The notes: generated by a model not told the origin, from the sequence alone. A DNA stretch of 27,478 bases from an uncultured Collinsella sp. (GCA_900543845.1 UQTD01000021.1:1-27478), one strand, 5' to 3'; shown: positions 8,892 through 16,611, counted from the stretch's first letter. Program-made: numbers and translations.

Positions 8892-10538
8892 CTATTCCTC
8901 GCGACGACGCGCGGCGGCGATGCCGGCGGCTGCAACCGTGGCACCAGCGACGCTCATGGCGGCAACACTCAACGCGGCGCTATCGCCCGTGGCCGCGAGA
9001 GTAGAGGCCGTCGCCTTCGAAGCCGTGACGGATACCTTGGCGGCAGCAGGCTTTACATTCACGGCCGAACCAGTCTGTGTCGAAGTTTGGGTCGTCGCCC
9101 CCGTCGTGCCCGTCGAGCCCTCGCCTCCCGGCTGCGGCTTGGGAGTCGGTGCCGGATCGGGAGCAGGCGTAGCACCTCCGTCGAATACGATATGCGCGAC
9201 CTTGGCGATCTTGTCCGCATCGCGATCGGCCCTCAAAACGCCTTCGCCGGGCTCACCAATCGTCTGTCCCCAAAAATCAGAATATTCAAATCGGTTGCCC
9301 AGCGCCATGGGACGGGCACCCAGCTTTTGGTAGTCACGCACCACGCCGTTGACGGGAAGCACGATCTTCCCTCCCTCGCCGATAACGATCATGCCAGCGG
9401 GGCCGTTGGCGGTCGTGAAGTTGTCGGCAACGATCGCTCCATCGCTGCCCTGGGCAACAACGGAGCCGTTTTTAATTTGGATGCTTCCGCCCTCGATCGC
9501 ACTCCCCGAGCTGGTATGCAGGCCGTACGTGTCATTAGAATACCGATCTTTCGAGGCGCTGGCGATCGCGGTCACAAACGTGTTCTTTCCATCGATGATG
9601 ATATCGGCAGTGGCATCGTCGCCCATTCCGGCCGCCTCGATACCCACGGCACCCCAGTTGCCGCCCGAAGCGTCGGCAATCGCGGTCACGAGCGAATCGC
9701 CTGCAATCTCGACACGCGCGGCGCCGTTGTTGACACGGGACACAATTCCCTGAGATTCCAGGGTGGATTCGGCCTTGACCGTCACCTTTGAGCCAGAGCC
9801 AATTGACACGCGACCGCCCTTGTTGCTCTGTCCGTCATGCTCCCATGTAAACTCGCCATCTCCCCTGGGTGCGCCGTTAGTGGCATAGATGCCCGTCACG
9901 TAACCGTAGTACCCGTCGCCGGACTCCGTCGCACGTCCCGCCTTTACATCGACAGTCGCGCCGTTTTTAATGGTCGCGTCGCCACCAAACGTAGTTATGG
10001 CCTCGGCGTTCTCGCACTCCTCACCATTCGCATCCGTACCCGTCGCCGTCACGTTGACCGTGGTGCCGTCGATGGTCACATCTCCGCCAATAATACCGTC
10101 ACCCGCCGCCGTGATGACGTCGGTCTGGCCCGTCGCGTTGAGCGTGCCGCCGCCCGTTATGGCAAGGTTGCCGCCCGAGACCTCGATGGCGCTCTGGCCA
10201 GCATCGGCCGTAACGGTGTTGGTGTTGGTCACGCCGATATTGAGATTACCCTCGGCGCTGATGCCGCCGCCGTTATAGCCGTTGAGCTGCATGTCGTCGG
10301 CACCGTTCCAAGACCACGTGCCCGCATCGTCGCTGACGGCAGCGCCCGCGTTGTACTGCGTGCCGCCCACGTTGATCCAATCGGCTGCCAAGGCAACACT
10401 CGGCAGTAGCAGCTGACCGACCATGAGCGCACACGCGCCGGCGCACGCCAGCCTGGCACCCGCCCGTTTCCACGAACCGTGAACCAGCGAGCAAGTGCGC
10501 TCGCGCTGGGTCTGCTTGTCAAAATGGCTTCCGTTCAT
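8892..10538 (-). CDS. LAATG-anchored surface protein with beta-helix, carbohydrate-binding-like body
   Basis: A 548-residue exported protein. The ATG at 10538 has GGGAGG five bases upstream; the longer in-frame start at 10565 abuts a hairpin repeat and is unlikely. Residues 1-46 repeat the signal block of the 664-residue protein (QTQRERTCSLVHG, PSVALA). The body (about 45-400) is rich in short Gly/Asn/Thr units ('NLxIxGGGxLxxTG', 'VTIDGTTVNVTATG'), the pattern of right-handed beta-helices. It resembles the Cthe_2159-type carbohydrate-binding family; this is a family-level guess. A Pro/Thr/Gly linker (about 450-510) leads to LAATG (514-518), a hydrophobic helix and an RRREE tail. Its upstream region is shared with the divergent LuxR-type regulator. 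Confidence 0.85.
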   Translation of the reverse strand: MNGSHFDKQTQRERTCSLVHGSWKRAGARLACAGACALMVGQLLLPSVALAADWINVGGTQYNAGAAVSDDAGTWSWNGADDMQLNGYNGGGISAEGNLNIGVTNTNTVTADAGQSAIEVSGGNLAITGGGTLNATGQTDVITAAGDGIIGGDVTIDGTTVNVTATGTDANGEECENAEAITTFGGDATIKNGATVDVKAGRATESGDGYYGYVTGIYATNGAPRGDGEFTWEHDGQSNKGGRVSIGSGSKVTVKAESTLESQGIVSRVNNGAARVEIAGDSLVTAIADASGGNWGAVGIEAAGMGDDATADIIIDGKNTFVTAIASASKDRYSNDTYGLHTSSGSAIEGGSIQIKNGSVVAQGSDGAIVADNFTTANGPAGMIVIGEGGKIVLPVNGVVRDYQKLGARPMALGNRFEYSDFWGQTIGEPGEGVLRADRDADKIAKVAHIVFDGGATPAPDPAPTPKPQPGGEGSTGTTGATTQTSTQTGSAVNVKPAAAKVSVTASKATASTLAATGDSAALSVAAMSVAGATVAAAGIAAARRREE

Positions 10539-10565
10539 AGGGGCCTCCCTCGGTCGATGGACCAT

Positions 10566-10603
10566 ACCACCACAAAGGCGCCTGTCCCCTTTGTGGTGGT
10601 TTT
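10566..10603. repeat. 38-nt hairpin repeat (CCACCACAAAGG family), copy 2, in a gene leader
   Basis: Arms ACCACCACAAAGG and CCTTTGTGGTGGT flank a loop with CCTGTCCCC. It sits 27 nt upstream of the 548-residue surface-protein start, between that start and its composite site, so it probably lies in the transcribed leader. Confidence 0.8.
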
Positions 10604-10641
10604 CCTAGTCTCACCATGTGCCAAGCAATCGCATACGCCTA

Positions 10642-10679
10642 GGTTCGTAGATGTGAACCCCTATGGCTACCTGCGGTTT
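10642..10679. promoter_or_regulatory. Composite palindromic site, copy 3, between divergent genes
   Basis: GGTTCGTAGATGTGAACC (10642-10659), eight bases, then TACCTGCGGTTT (10668-10679). It is 103 nt upstream of the surface-protein start on one side and 87 nt upstream of the LuxR-type gene start on the other. It could therefore serve both the target and the autoregulated regulator. Confidence 0.7.
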
Positions 10680-10722
10680 CATTCGAATGGATTTCGTTGT
10701 CGGTGTCTTCGCCTTAGGGCGC

Positions 10723-10728
10723 TACAAT
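10723..10728 (+). promoter_or_regulatory. Possible -10 box of the LuxR-type regulator
   Basis: TACAAT lies 38 nt upstream of the TTG start. No convincing -35 box is seen at normal spacing, which would suit an activator-dependent promoter. Confidence 0.35.
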
Positions 10729-10766
10729 CGAGGGCATGATTATTCCGTCCACCCAAAGGACCGTTC

Positions 10767-12170
10767 TTGAACCTGAGCAAGCCTAAAATCAACGCGCTTC
10801 TAGCCCTCGCGCTCTTTACCTTTGTCTTCCTTGCCGCCGAGTTTCGCTTCGACATCAATGTCGGGCTGCTCGCCGGTGCCGAACGCGTTGTGCTCGCGCA
10901 AGGTTTTATCCTGGGTGCCAGCGTTATCGGCTTTATCGGATACGCGCCGTTATTGGCTCTTGCCCAACGCAAAGGTCAGGCCCAGACAGCCGCCAACGCC
11001 GCCGTTCCCATCGCTATCGTTGGCTTGACCCAGATTCAGGTCCCCACGGGTCCGCTTGCACTCGAGATTCTGGGGTGCGTGGTATTCTTTGGACTCGGTA
11101 TGCTGGGCGCCGCTGCGCATCGCGCCTTTGCGTTGGCATTCCAAGACGATCCCAAGCTCGCCACGGGCGCGGGAGCGGCATATGCCGCGGGCATCCTCCT
11201 GCAGTTTGCCCTTAACCTGCTCGATTGCGGCGGCATCGTTGAGCTCATCATTCTTGGCGCGGCGACGATCGTCATCTCCTCCCTCAGCGCCACGCCCCAA
11301 GTGGCAGATGAGAACCCCAGCTCCACCATCAACCCTTTTACTGAGCCCTCACACGTCCTCGCCAAGCAGGCGTGTTGGAGCATCGCACTCGTCATGATTC
11401 TCGCCTGCCTGTTCTCCACGCTCGATAACGTGGTCACGTTCTCCAACGCCCACGGCACCATCGCCGTGCAGACTTGGCCACGCCTCTTTTTGGCAGCGAG
11501 CGGCCTGGTCGCCGGCATCGTCTTTGACCTTGCCGAGCGTCGTTACATGGGTCCTGTCATGCTCGGTGTCACGGTGCTCTCCACCATCTCAATCTTGGCC
11601 GTAGAAGCTGGCGCCGATCCCAACCTGGGCCTCATCGTCTTTTATCTGAGCTCGGGCTTTTTCGTCACATTCTTCACCGCCACGTTTACACAGCTGGCAC
11701 CGCGTATGCACACTCCGGCTTTGTGGGCCGGCATGGGCCGCGCCGCCAACAATGTATGCGCATTCACCACATCGGGCATCTCGCTGGCACTGGTCACCTC
11801 GGGCAATGTCGCCCTCATCATGATCGGCGCGCTCGTGCTGCTTGTGGCGGCGAGCGTGGCATTTGTAGCTGCGGGGCTGTTCCGTCTACCCCAAACCGAA
11901 CAGGAGCGCGAACACCAGCAGCTTGCCGAGGAGGCGTTGGCAGCACCGAGTATGGAAGAGCAGCGTCAGGCCTTCATCGCCAACCACGCTCTCACCCCGC
12001 GCGAAGTCGACGTGCTCATAGCCGTGACCCAGGATGAACGTCCACTCAAGCAGGTTGCCGGGGAACTCGGCATCTCGATGCGCATGGTGCAGCGCCACCT
12101 GAGCTCCATCTACCAAAAGACCGACACGCAAACGCGCGCCGGTCTCACCAAGGCCTTCCCCTCGTCCTAA
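10767..12170 (+). CDS. Membrane-embedded LuxR-family transcriptional regulator
   Basis: A 467-residue protein starting at a TTG, supported by AAAGGA six bases upstream; the ATG at 10736 is out of frame. Residues 10-395 are a series of hydrophobic segments giving roughly 10-12 predicted membrane helices in an MFS-like layout, with a short hydrophilic stretch near 180-205. Residues 409-467 are a LuxR/GerE helix-turn-helix ('LTPREVDVL', 'VAGELGISMRMVQRHLSSIYQK', shown here as two separate parts of the domain). Such membrane LuxR regulators are abundant in Coriobacteriia and are thought to sense small molecules and act from the membrane. It is divergent from the surface-protein genes and shares its upstream region with one of them, so it is their likely regulator. 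The signal it senses is unknown. Confidence 0.88.
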   Translation: MNLSKPKINALLALALFTFVFLAAEFRFDINVGLLAGAERVVLAQGFILGASVIGFIGYAPLLALAQRKGQAQTAANAAVPIAIVGLTQIQVPTGPLALEILGCVVFFGLGMLGAAAHRAFALAFQDDPKLATGAGAAYAAGILLQFALNLLDCGGIVELIILGAATIVISSLSATPQVADENPSSTINPFTEPSHVLAKQACWSIALVMILACLFSTLDNVVTFSNAHGTIAVQTWPRLFLAASGLVAGIVFDLAERRYMGPVMLGVTVLSTISILAVEAGADPNLGLIVFYLSSGFFVTFFTATFTQLAPRMHTPALWAGMGRAANNVCAFTTSGISLALVTSGNVALIMIGALVLLVAASVAFVAAGLFRLPQTEQEREHQQLAEEALAAPSMEEQRQAFIANHALTPREVDVLIAVTQDERPLKQVAGELGISMRMVQRHLSSIYQKTDTQTRAGLTKAFPSS

Positions 12171-12176
12171 AACAAA

Positions 12177-12208
12177 AACCACCATAAAGGCCCCCTTTGC
12201 GGTGGTTT
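12177..12208 (+). terminator. Hairpin after the LuxR-type gene (degenerate CCACCACAAAGG repeat, copy 3)
   Basis: Fifteen-base arms (12177-12190 and 12194-12208) pair with two mismatches just after the TAA of the regulator. It is a diverged member of the 38-nt hairpin family and has only a short T-run after it, so termination may be partial. Confidence 0.6.
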
Positions 12209-12238
12209 GAGCGGAGCAGAAGGTCACTCTGCCAGTTT

Positions 12239-12295
12239 GTCTCAGTCTGTAACAGATAGGCCCCTAAAAGCAGGCTTATTGTTACAGATCGAGAC
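12239..12295. repeat. 57-nt hairpin repeat (CTGTAAC/GTTACAG family), copy C
   Basis: GTCTCAGTCTGTAAC and GTTACAGATCGAGAC flank a 27-nt centre. The arms pair with two mismatches. It has the same length and layout as the two copies near 6527 and 6608. Confidence 0.75.
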
Positions 12296-12340
12296 AGTAA
12301 AGGGACACGAAGCGATCCTTCGCAGCAACGACCCTTTAGT
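12296..12340 (-). terminator. Nested hairpin overlapping the ATPase stop codon
   Basis: Outer arms AGTAAAGGG and CCCTTTAGT and an inner CGAAG/CTTCG stem surround the end of the AAA ATPase gene. There is no strong T-run, so this is only a possible terminator. Confidence 0.4.
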
Positions 12341-13451
12341 AAAGCGATGCGACATATCGGCCGAAGCCTGGCAATGCAAACTCAAAACGTCCTTGTAGAG
12401 GCTCTTCAATTACCCCAGCCTCTACCAGACGCTTTTTATACGTTGAAATCGAACCGGAACTCTTCTTAAGCCTCGCTGCCAGCTCTTGCCTGGTCGTCGT
12501 CCCAACCGGATTCATTGCACGAAGAAATTCAAGGTCCCCTCGTGAAAGTTCCGCCGCTGTTGAAGCGAAAACTCGCGATTCCAGCTCCTCTTGCGCAAGT
12601 TTCGCGCCTCGTTCGACATCCTCAATAGAAACCTCGGAGGCTTGGCGCGAAGCATTCCATGCCCGATACCCCACCAACTGGAACATAAATGGAAAACCAT
12701 CGATCGCCTTGGCAGCGAGGTCGATCGCCTCATCAGAAATCGTCTTGCCGCCGTCCTCAATCGTTAGTCGAAACGCTTCTTTTACCTCAGTCGGTGAAAT
12801 TGATCCCAGCGAATGTTGAGCCGCGCGACGAAGAAACGATGTCGATTTCCCCGTCAGCAGCGCCAGCACGCGAAACGGCAGCCCCGCCATAAGCAAAGCT
12901 ACCTTTTTATTCTCGCTTACAAAGTGCTGGTAGGTAGTAACAAGCTCCGTCATTTGCGCAAACGATGCATCCACTTCGTCAACGGCGATAAGCACCCCGG
13001 TGTCAGTCGCTTCAAGCTGAGCAAACAAAGCGTTCATCTTGGTACGCCAGTTAGCGCCCTCAAATTCAACATCGATGTTCTCCCAGCTCATGCTTCCTAC
13101 GGGGGCAATGCCGACACTGTTCACACGCCTAGAAGCGGGCTTTTCGATCAGATGGGCGGCTGATTCGTTGAGGCGCTGCAAAATGTCTTCGAGCATCCCC
13201 TCCGAGGCCGTCACATTCGCTGTAATCCAGCCCTCTTGCTGGGCGCGGTACGACAGATATGCCAAAAGCGCCGTTTTACCTGTACCACGCGCACCATAGA
13301 AAACCGAGCAAAGATTGGGATCGGAGTCGTCATTTTCAAACGCCAGCACCATATCATCGATGATTTGCTCACGGCCGGCCATATACGCCGGTACACGTCC
13401 GAACATCGGCGTGAATGGATTTGCCTGCCTGTACGCCGTCGGTGCCGCCAT
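12336..13451 (-). CDS. AAA ATPase with C-terminal winged helix, function unknown
   Basis: A 371-residue soluble protein; the ATG at 13451 has GGGAGG four bases upstream. Walker A is GARGTGKT (53-60), Walker B VLIAVDEVD (153-161), and a sensor-1-like VALLMAGLP lies near 184-192. An ORC/Cdc6-like lid follows, and residues about 300-371 form a winged-helix domain ('RQELAARLKKSSGSISTYKK' type). The fold matches the AAA_16/ORC-type ATP-binding proteins common in actinobacteria, whose role is not established. No partner nuclease, toxin or protease gene is adjacent. Its codons look less GC-rich than the neighbours and its upstream region is AT-rich with phased repeats, which hints at horizontal acquisition and self-regulation; both are inferences. 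Confidence 0.8.
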   Translation of the reverse strand: MAAPTAYRQANPFTPMFGRVPAYMAGREQIIDDMVLAFENDDSDPNLCSVFYGARGTGKTALLAYLSYRAQQEGWITANVTASEGMLEDILQRLNESAAHLIEKPASRRVNSVGIAPVGSMSWENIDVEFEGANWRTKMNALFAQLEATDTGVLIAVDEVDASFAQMTELVTTYQHFVSENKKVALLMAGLPFRVLALLTGKSTSFLRRAAQHSLGSISPTEVKEAFRLTIEDGGKTISDEAIDLAAKAIDGFPFMFQLVGYRAWNASRQASEVSIEDVERGAKLAQEELESRVFASTAAELSRGDLEFLRAMNPVGTTTRQELAARLKKSSGSISTYKKRLVEAGVIEEPLQGRFEFALPGFGRYVASLY

Positions 13452-13506
13452 AAAGCCTCCCTTTAACTCATATAACTTAATTATGCCCCTACTATCTATA
13501 ATTTAT

Positions 13507-13549
13507 TTGAGTATCTTTGAGTTTTTTGAGCGTCCTTGAGTTCTTTGAG
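13507..13549 (-). repeat. Five phased TTGAG/CTCAA direct repeats upstream of the ATPase
   Basis: TTGAG occurs at 13507, 13517, 13526, 13536 and 13545, at 9-10-nt intervals, about one helical turn. The array is 55-98 nt upstream of the ATPase start. An AT-rich stretch follows towards the gene. It resembles an iterated operator or iteron, possibly bound by the ATPase's own winged helix. Confidence 0.6.
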
Positions 13550-13592
13550 CGATCGACCCCGGCAGAACCAGTTGACTTTCTCTACCTAAAAC

Positions 13593-13635
13593 AAAAACCA
13601 CCACAAAGGTGCCTGTCCCCTTTGTGGTGGTTTTT
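13593..13635 (-). terminator. Terminator of the cytidylate-kinase-like gene (CCACCACAAAGG repeat, copy 4)
   Basis: Perfect 17-base arms (13593-13609 and 13619-13635) with a 9-nt loop lie six bases after the TAA. On the minus strand the stem ends in TTTTTGTTTT. It is a member of the 38-nt hairpin family used as a terminator. Confidence 0.8.
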
Positions 13636-13641
13636 GGTCGG

Positions 13642-14265
13642 TTAAGCCTCGAGTTGCGCCACCTTGTAGCGGTAGGCAGCGGCGATAACGTCTTTACAGC
13701 CCTCGCGGCCCAGCTTGGCGCGGTTGACGACGATGTCCTTGCCGCTCGTCATCTTCCACTTTCCGGCGCTGTAGCGCTTATAGAACGCCTCGCGCGCCTT
13801 CTGCTGCTGCTTGACCAGCTTGGCACCCTTCTTTTTGTTGAGGCCGCGCTTCTTGCGCACGATCTCGACGCGGTCCTCAAAGGGAGCGGTCACCAACACG
13901 GCAATGTGGTTGGGGTTGTTGCGCAGCAGGTAATCGGACAGGCGGCCTTCGATAATGCAGCTCTCGGTCTCGCCCAGATCCAAAATCACCTGGCTCATCT
14001 TTTGGAACAACTTGTCCGAGTACGAACGTGCATCGTAGCGGTCGGGTAGGAACGCCATATTCTCCACGGCCAGGCGCTCGTCGTAGGCGGCCATCTTATC
14101 GAGCGACTCGCCCGCGCGCAGCGACGCACGCACCAGCAGCTCGTTATCGTACAGCGGAATCCCCAACTCGTCGGCAAGCATGCGACCAATCTCGTGGCCC
14201 TCGGCGCCAAAGTCGCGCGCGATGGTAATGACCACAGGATTCTTCTTGTTCTCCAGATCGCTCAT
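13642..14265 (-). CDS. Cytidylate kinase-like family protein
   Basis: A 207-residue protein; the ATG at 14265 has AAAGGA six bases upstream. The start 'VVITIARDFGAEGHEIGRMLADELGIPLYD' region (residues 10-40, quoted only to place it) matches the cytidylate-kinase-like (Cytidylate_kin2) family. A middle segment has 'CIIEGRLSDYLL' and an Arg/Lys-rich lid follows ('RKKRGLNKKKGAK'). The nucleotide-binding loop is the diverged form of this family, not a textbook P-loop, and the substrate is not certain. It lies 48 nt after the last ABC permease gene, on the same strand, and could be read from the same transcript. Confidence 0.8.
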   Translation of the reverse strand: MSDLENKKNPVVITIARDFGAEGHEIGRMLADELGIPLYDNELLVRASLRAGESLDKMAAYDERLAVENMAFLPDRYDARSYSDKLFQKMSQVILDLGETESCIIEGRLSDYLLRNNPNHIAVLVTAPFEDRVEIVRKKRGLNKKKGAKLVKQQQKAREAFYKRYSAGKWKMTSGKDIVVNRAKLGREGCKDVIAAAYRYKVAQLEA

Positions 14266-14287
14266 CGCGATTCCTTTCTCTATGTGA

Positions 14288-14306
14288 CAAAGGGGCTGTC
14301 CCTTTG
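14288..14306. repeat. Short hairpin with CTGTCCC core
   Basis: Seven-base arms CAAAGGG and CCCTTTG lie between the last permease gene and the kinase-like gene. There is no T-run after it. Its centre shares the CTGTCCC core with the other intergenic hairpins. Confidence 0.5.
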
Positions 14307-14313
14307 CTACATT

Positions 14314-14952
14314 CTACGCTGCCACCATTCGCCTCTGATACGCTCTCACCAGCAGCGAGATACCAAAGTTGAGCACAAAGTACATCGCAAACACCAGGCC
14401 GTAGAGCATAAGCACCTGCGACAGGTCGATCGCGTGGGCCATCACGACATTTGCCGTGTACATGAGCTCGGCCACGTTAATACCCGAAAGATACGAGCTG
14501 TCCTTGATGACGGTCGTGCACTGGCTAAACAGCGCCGGAATGATCGTCTTAAACGTCTGCGGCAGAATGATGTAGCGCATGGTGGCAAAGAAGCCAAAGC
14601 CCTGGCTCTGCGCTGCCTCAAACTGGCCGCGCGGAATCGAGTTGAGGCCGCCGCGCACAATCTCGGCCATAACGGCGCTGGTAAACAGCGTAAAGGCGAT
14701 GGTCGAAATCACAATGTCCAAACCCTGCACCGTAAAGTAGATAAACAGGATCCACAGCAGGTTCGGCGTGCAGCGGAACAACTCAATATAGGCGCTCACC
14801 AAAATACGGAACGGGCGGGGCGCGTAGCTTTTAACGAGCGCCAGCACCGTGCCAAAGATGAGCGAGAAAAAGATCGACAGCGCCGAGATCTCGATCGTCT
14901 TAACAAAGCCGCCCCAAATGTAGAGCAGGTTGGTCGCGTTGAAGATTTCCAT
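14314..14952 (-). CDS. Polar amino-acid ABC transporter permease (second)
   Basis: A 212-residue integral membrane protein of the His/Glu/Gln/Arg/opine permease family. It has about five hydrophobic segments and the typical EAA loop ('GLNSIPRGQFEAAQSQGFG', about 100-118) that contacts the ATPase. The ATG at 14952 lies 3 nt after the stop codon of the first permease; GGAGG inside the end of that gene serves as its ribosome site, so translation is probably coupled. With the first permease it forms the membrane pore of the importer. Confidence 0.92.
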   Translation of the reverse strand: MEIFNATNLLYIWGGFVKTIEISALSIFFSLIFGTVLALVKSYAPRPFRILVSAYIELFRCTPNLLWILFIYFTVQGLDIVISTIAFTLFTSAVMAEIVRGGLNSIPRGQFEAAQSQGFGFFATMRYIILPQTFKTIIPALFSQCTTVIKDSSYLSGINVAELMYTANVVMAHAIDLSQVLMLYGLVFAMYFVLNFGISLLVRAYQRRMVAA

Positions 14953-14955
14953 GCG

Positions 14956-15702
14956 CTAGGCCTCCTCTACGTTGTCGAGCCCCAGCTCGGCCAGGCTCAC
15001 GCCGCGCGGACGCTCCTTGGAGCGACGCTCGAGCCACTGCACCAGCATGGCGAGCGGAAAGCAGATGATGAAGTACATAAGGCAGCAGACGATGTATCCC
15101 TGCAGATAACCGTACAGACTCACAAAGTTGTCAGAACGGTACATAAGGTCACCGCCGGCCACGAGCGCCAGCACCGACGTGTTCTTGACCAGGTTGAGCG
15201 CCTGGTTACACAGCGGCGGCAGAATGATCTTGAATGTCTGGGGCAGCACGATGTACCAGTACGCCTGCGCACGGGTGAAGCCCTGGCTCTGGGCCGCCTC
15301 CATCTGACCGCGCGGAACCGCCTCGATGCCGGTGCGGATGACCTCCGAAATGTAGGCCGCGTGATACAGGCCCACACCCAAGAAGCCCAGCACGAACGGC
15401 GCGATGCGCACCGGCTGGTCGGCACCGGTTATGGCCTGCAAAAACTGCGGACCGGCCATGTACATAAAGAGCACCTGCACGGGCAACGGGGTGTTCTGGT
15501 AAAACTCCACGTACACGCGGCTTATGGCGCGCAGCACGCGCGAGCGAGTGGTAGAGAACACGCCCAGCAGCGTACCCAGCACCAGCGACAGCAGCAGACC
15601 GGCAACGACCACCTGCAGCGTCACGCCAAAGCCCTCCCAGAAGGGCCCCATGTTTTGAAATGTCGTCGACCAACGGTCGGCGTCAAATAATCCTTCGAGC
15701 AT
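14956..15702 (-). CDS. Polar amino-acid ABC transporter permease (first)
   Basis: A 248-residue permease. The ATG at 15702 is chosen because GGAAGG lies six bases upstream and it clears the stop of the binding-protein gene (25-nt gap); a longer in-frame start at 15735 would overlap that gene. The protein has several membrane helices and the EAA loop 'AVPRGQMEAAQSQGFT'. Gene order ATPase, binding protein, permease, permease is the full importer. Confidence 0.92.
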   Translation of the reverse strand: MLEGLFDADRWSTTFQNMGPFWEGFGVTLQVVVAGLLLSLVLGTLLGVFSTTRSRVLRAISRVYVEFYQNTPLPVQVLFMYMAGPQFLQAITGADQPVRIAPFVLGFLGVGLYHAAYISEVIRTGIEAVPRGQMEAAQSQGFTRAQAYWYIVLPQTFKIILPPLCNQALNLVKNTSVLALVAGGDLMYRSDNFVSLYGYLQGYIVCCLMYFIICFPLAMLVQWLERRSKERPRGVSLAELGLDNVEEA

Positions 15703-15727
15703 TTGATTCCTTCCTTGGACGATGCGC

Positions 15728-16603
15728 CTATACAAGACCCCAGGTCTTGACCTCTTGGTCGAGCCAGCCGTCGGCCAGGCGATCGCAAATCACCTGATCG
15801 ACCACGGCCGAAAGGTCGCAGCCCTTCTTGGTCGCCACGCCGTAGCCCTGCTCGCCAAACTTGACTTCGGGCTGCAACAGCTCAACGGTCTCGTTCATGT
15901 AACCGGCCAGCGTGGAGCGGTCCATGGCAAAGACGTCGATATTGCCGGCGTCGAGCGAACTCTTGATGATGGGGTAGCCGCTAAAGGCCCTAAACTCGGG
16001 CTTGCAGCTAAAGCCGTTGTCCTTGATCATCTGCTCGATCAGGCCCTGCGTGGTAGCACCCTGGCTCACGCCGATGACCTTGCCGTCCAGGTCCTCAATC
16101 GAGGTAAAGCCCGAACGCTTCTTGACCATGAGTCCCACGTAGTCGGTGCGGTACGGCGTCGAGAAATCCCAGCTCTTCTTGCGTTCGTCGGTGATGGTGT
16201 AGGTCGCCGCGACCACGTCGAGTTGGCCGTTATCGATCAGCGGGCCGCGCGTCTTGGGCGTTACGTCGGTAAACTCGACAAGCTCCTGGGCGCGGGCCTC
16301 CTTGTAGCTCACGCCAAAGACGGCAGCGGCGATCTGGTAGCACAAATCGACTTCCATGCCCTCAAAGCGGCCCTTGGCGGTGTCGTAATAGCCATAGCCG
16401 GGAACGTCTTTCTTAACGCCGGCATTCAGATGGCCACGCGACTTGATGGCCGCAAGCTTGGACCCCTTGTCGGAGCCCTCGCCGCTGGTGGAGTTGCCGC
16501 AACCGGCAAGCGCGGTCCCCGTCAGCGCAAGCATGCCGGCGCCAGCCAGCTGCAAAAAGTGACGGCGCGACACGGCCGCCCTCGTCATATCCGTCATGTC
16601 CAT
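15728..16603 (-). CDS. Amino-acid ABC transporter substrate-binding lipoprotein
   Basis: A 291-residue extracellular solute-binding protein of family 3. The N-terminus has a twin-arginine-like SRRHFLQLAGAG followed by the lipobox LAGC, so it is exported and lipid-anchored. The body has 'GRFEGMEVDLCYQIA', 'VVAATYTITDERKKSWDFS' and 'GVSQGATTQG' signatures of the glutamate/glutamine-type group. The start is uncertain: ATG at 16603, a GTG at 16606, and further ATGs at 16597 and 16588 lie close together with no clear ribosome site. Translation is probably coupled to the ATPase gene, which ends at 16612. The ligand cannot be told from sequence alone. Confidence 0.92.
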   Translation of the reverse strand: MDMTDMTRAAVSRRHFLQLAGAGMLALTGTALAGCGNSTSGEGSDKGSKLAAIKSRGHLNAGVKKDVPGYGYYDTAKGRFEGMEVDLCYQIAAAVFGVSYKEARAQELVEFTDVTPKTRGPLIDNGQLDVVAATYTITDERKKSWDFSTPYRTDYVGLMVKKRSGFTSIEDLDGKVIGVSQGATTQGLIEQMIKDNGFSCKPEFRAFSGYPIIKSSLDAGNIDVFAMDRSTLAGYMNETVELLQPEVKFGEQGYGVATKKGCDLSAVVDQVICDRLADGWLDQEVKTWGLV

Positions 16604-16611
16604 CACCGCGC

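Noticed and set aside
6433..10679. Composite palindromes considered as ends of invertible promoters (phase variation)
   Set aside because: All three copies have the same orientation relative to their genes and no recombinase is in the window; inverted pairs flanking a promoter are absent.
14194..15690. A plus-strand open frame of 498 codons
   Set aside because: It runs antisense through the kinase-like and both permease genes, which have clear family signatures and ribosome sites.
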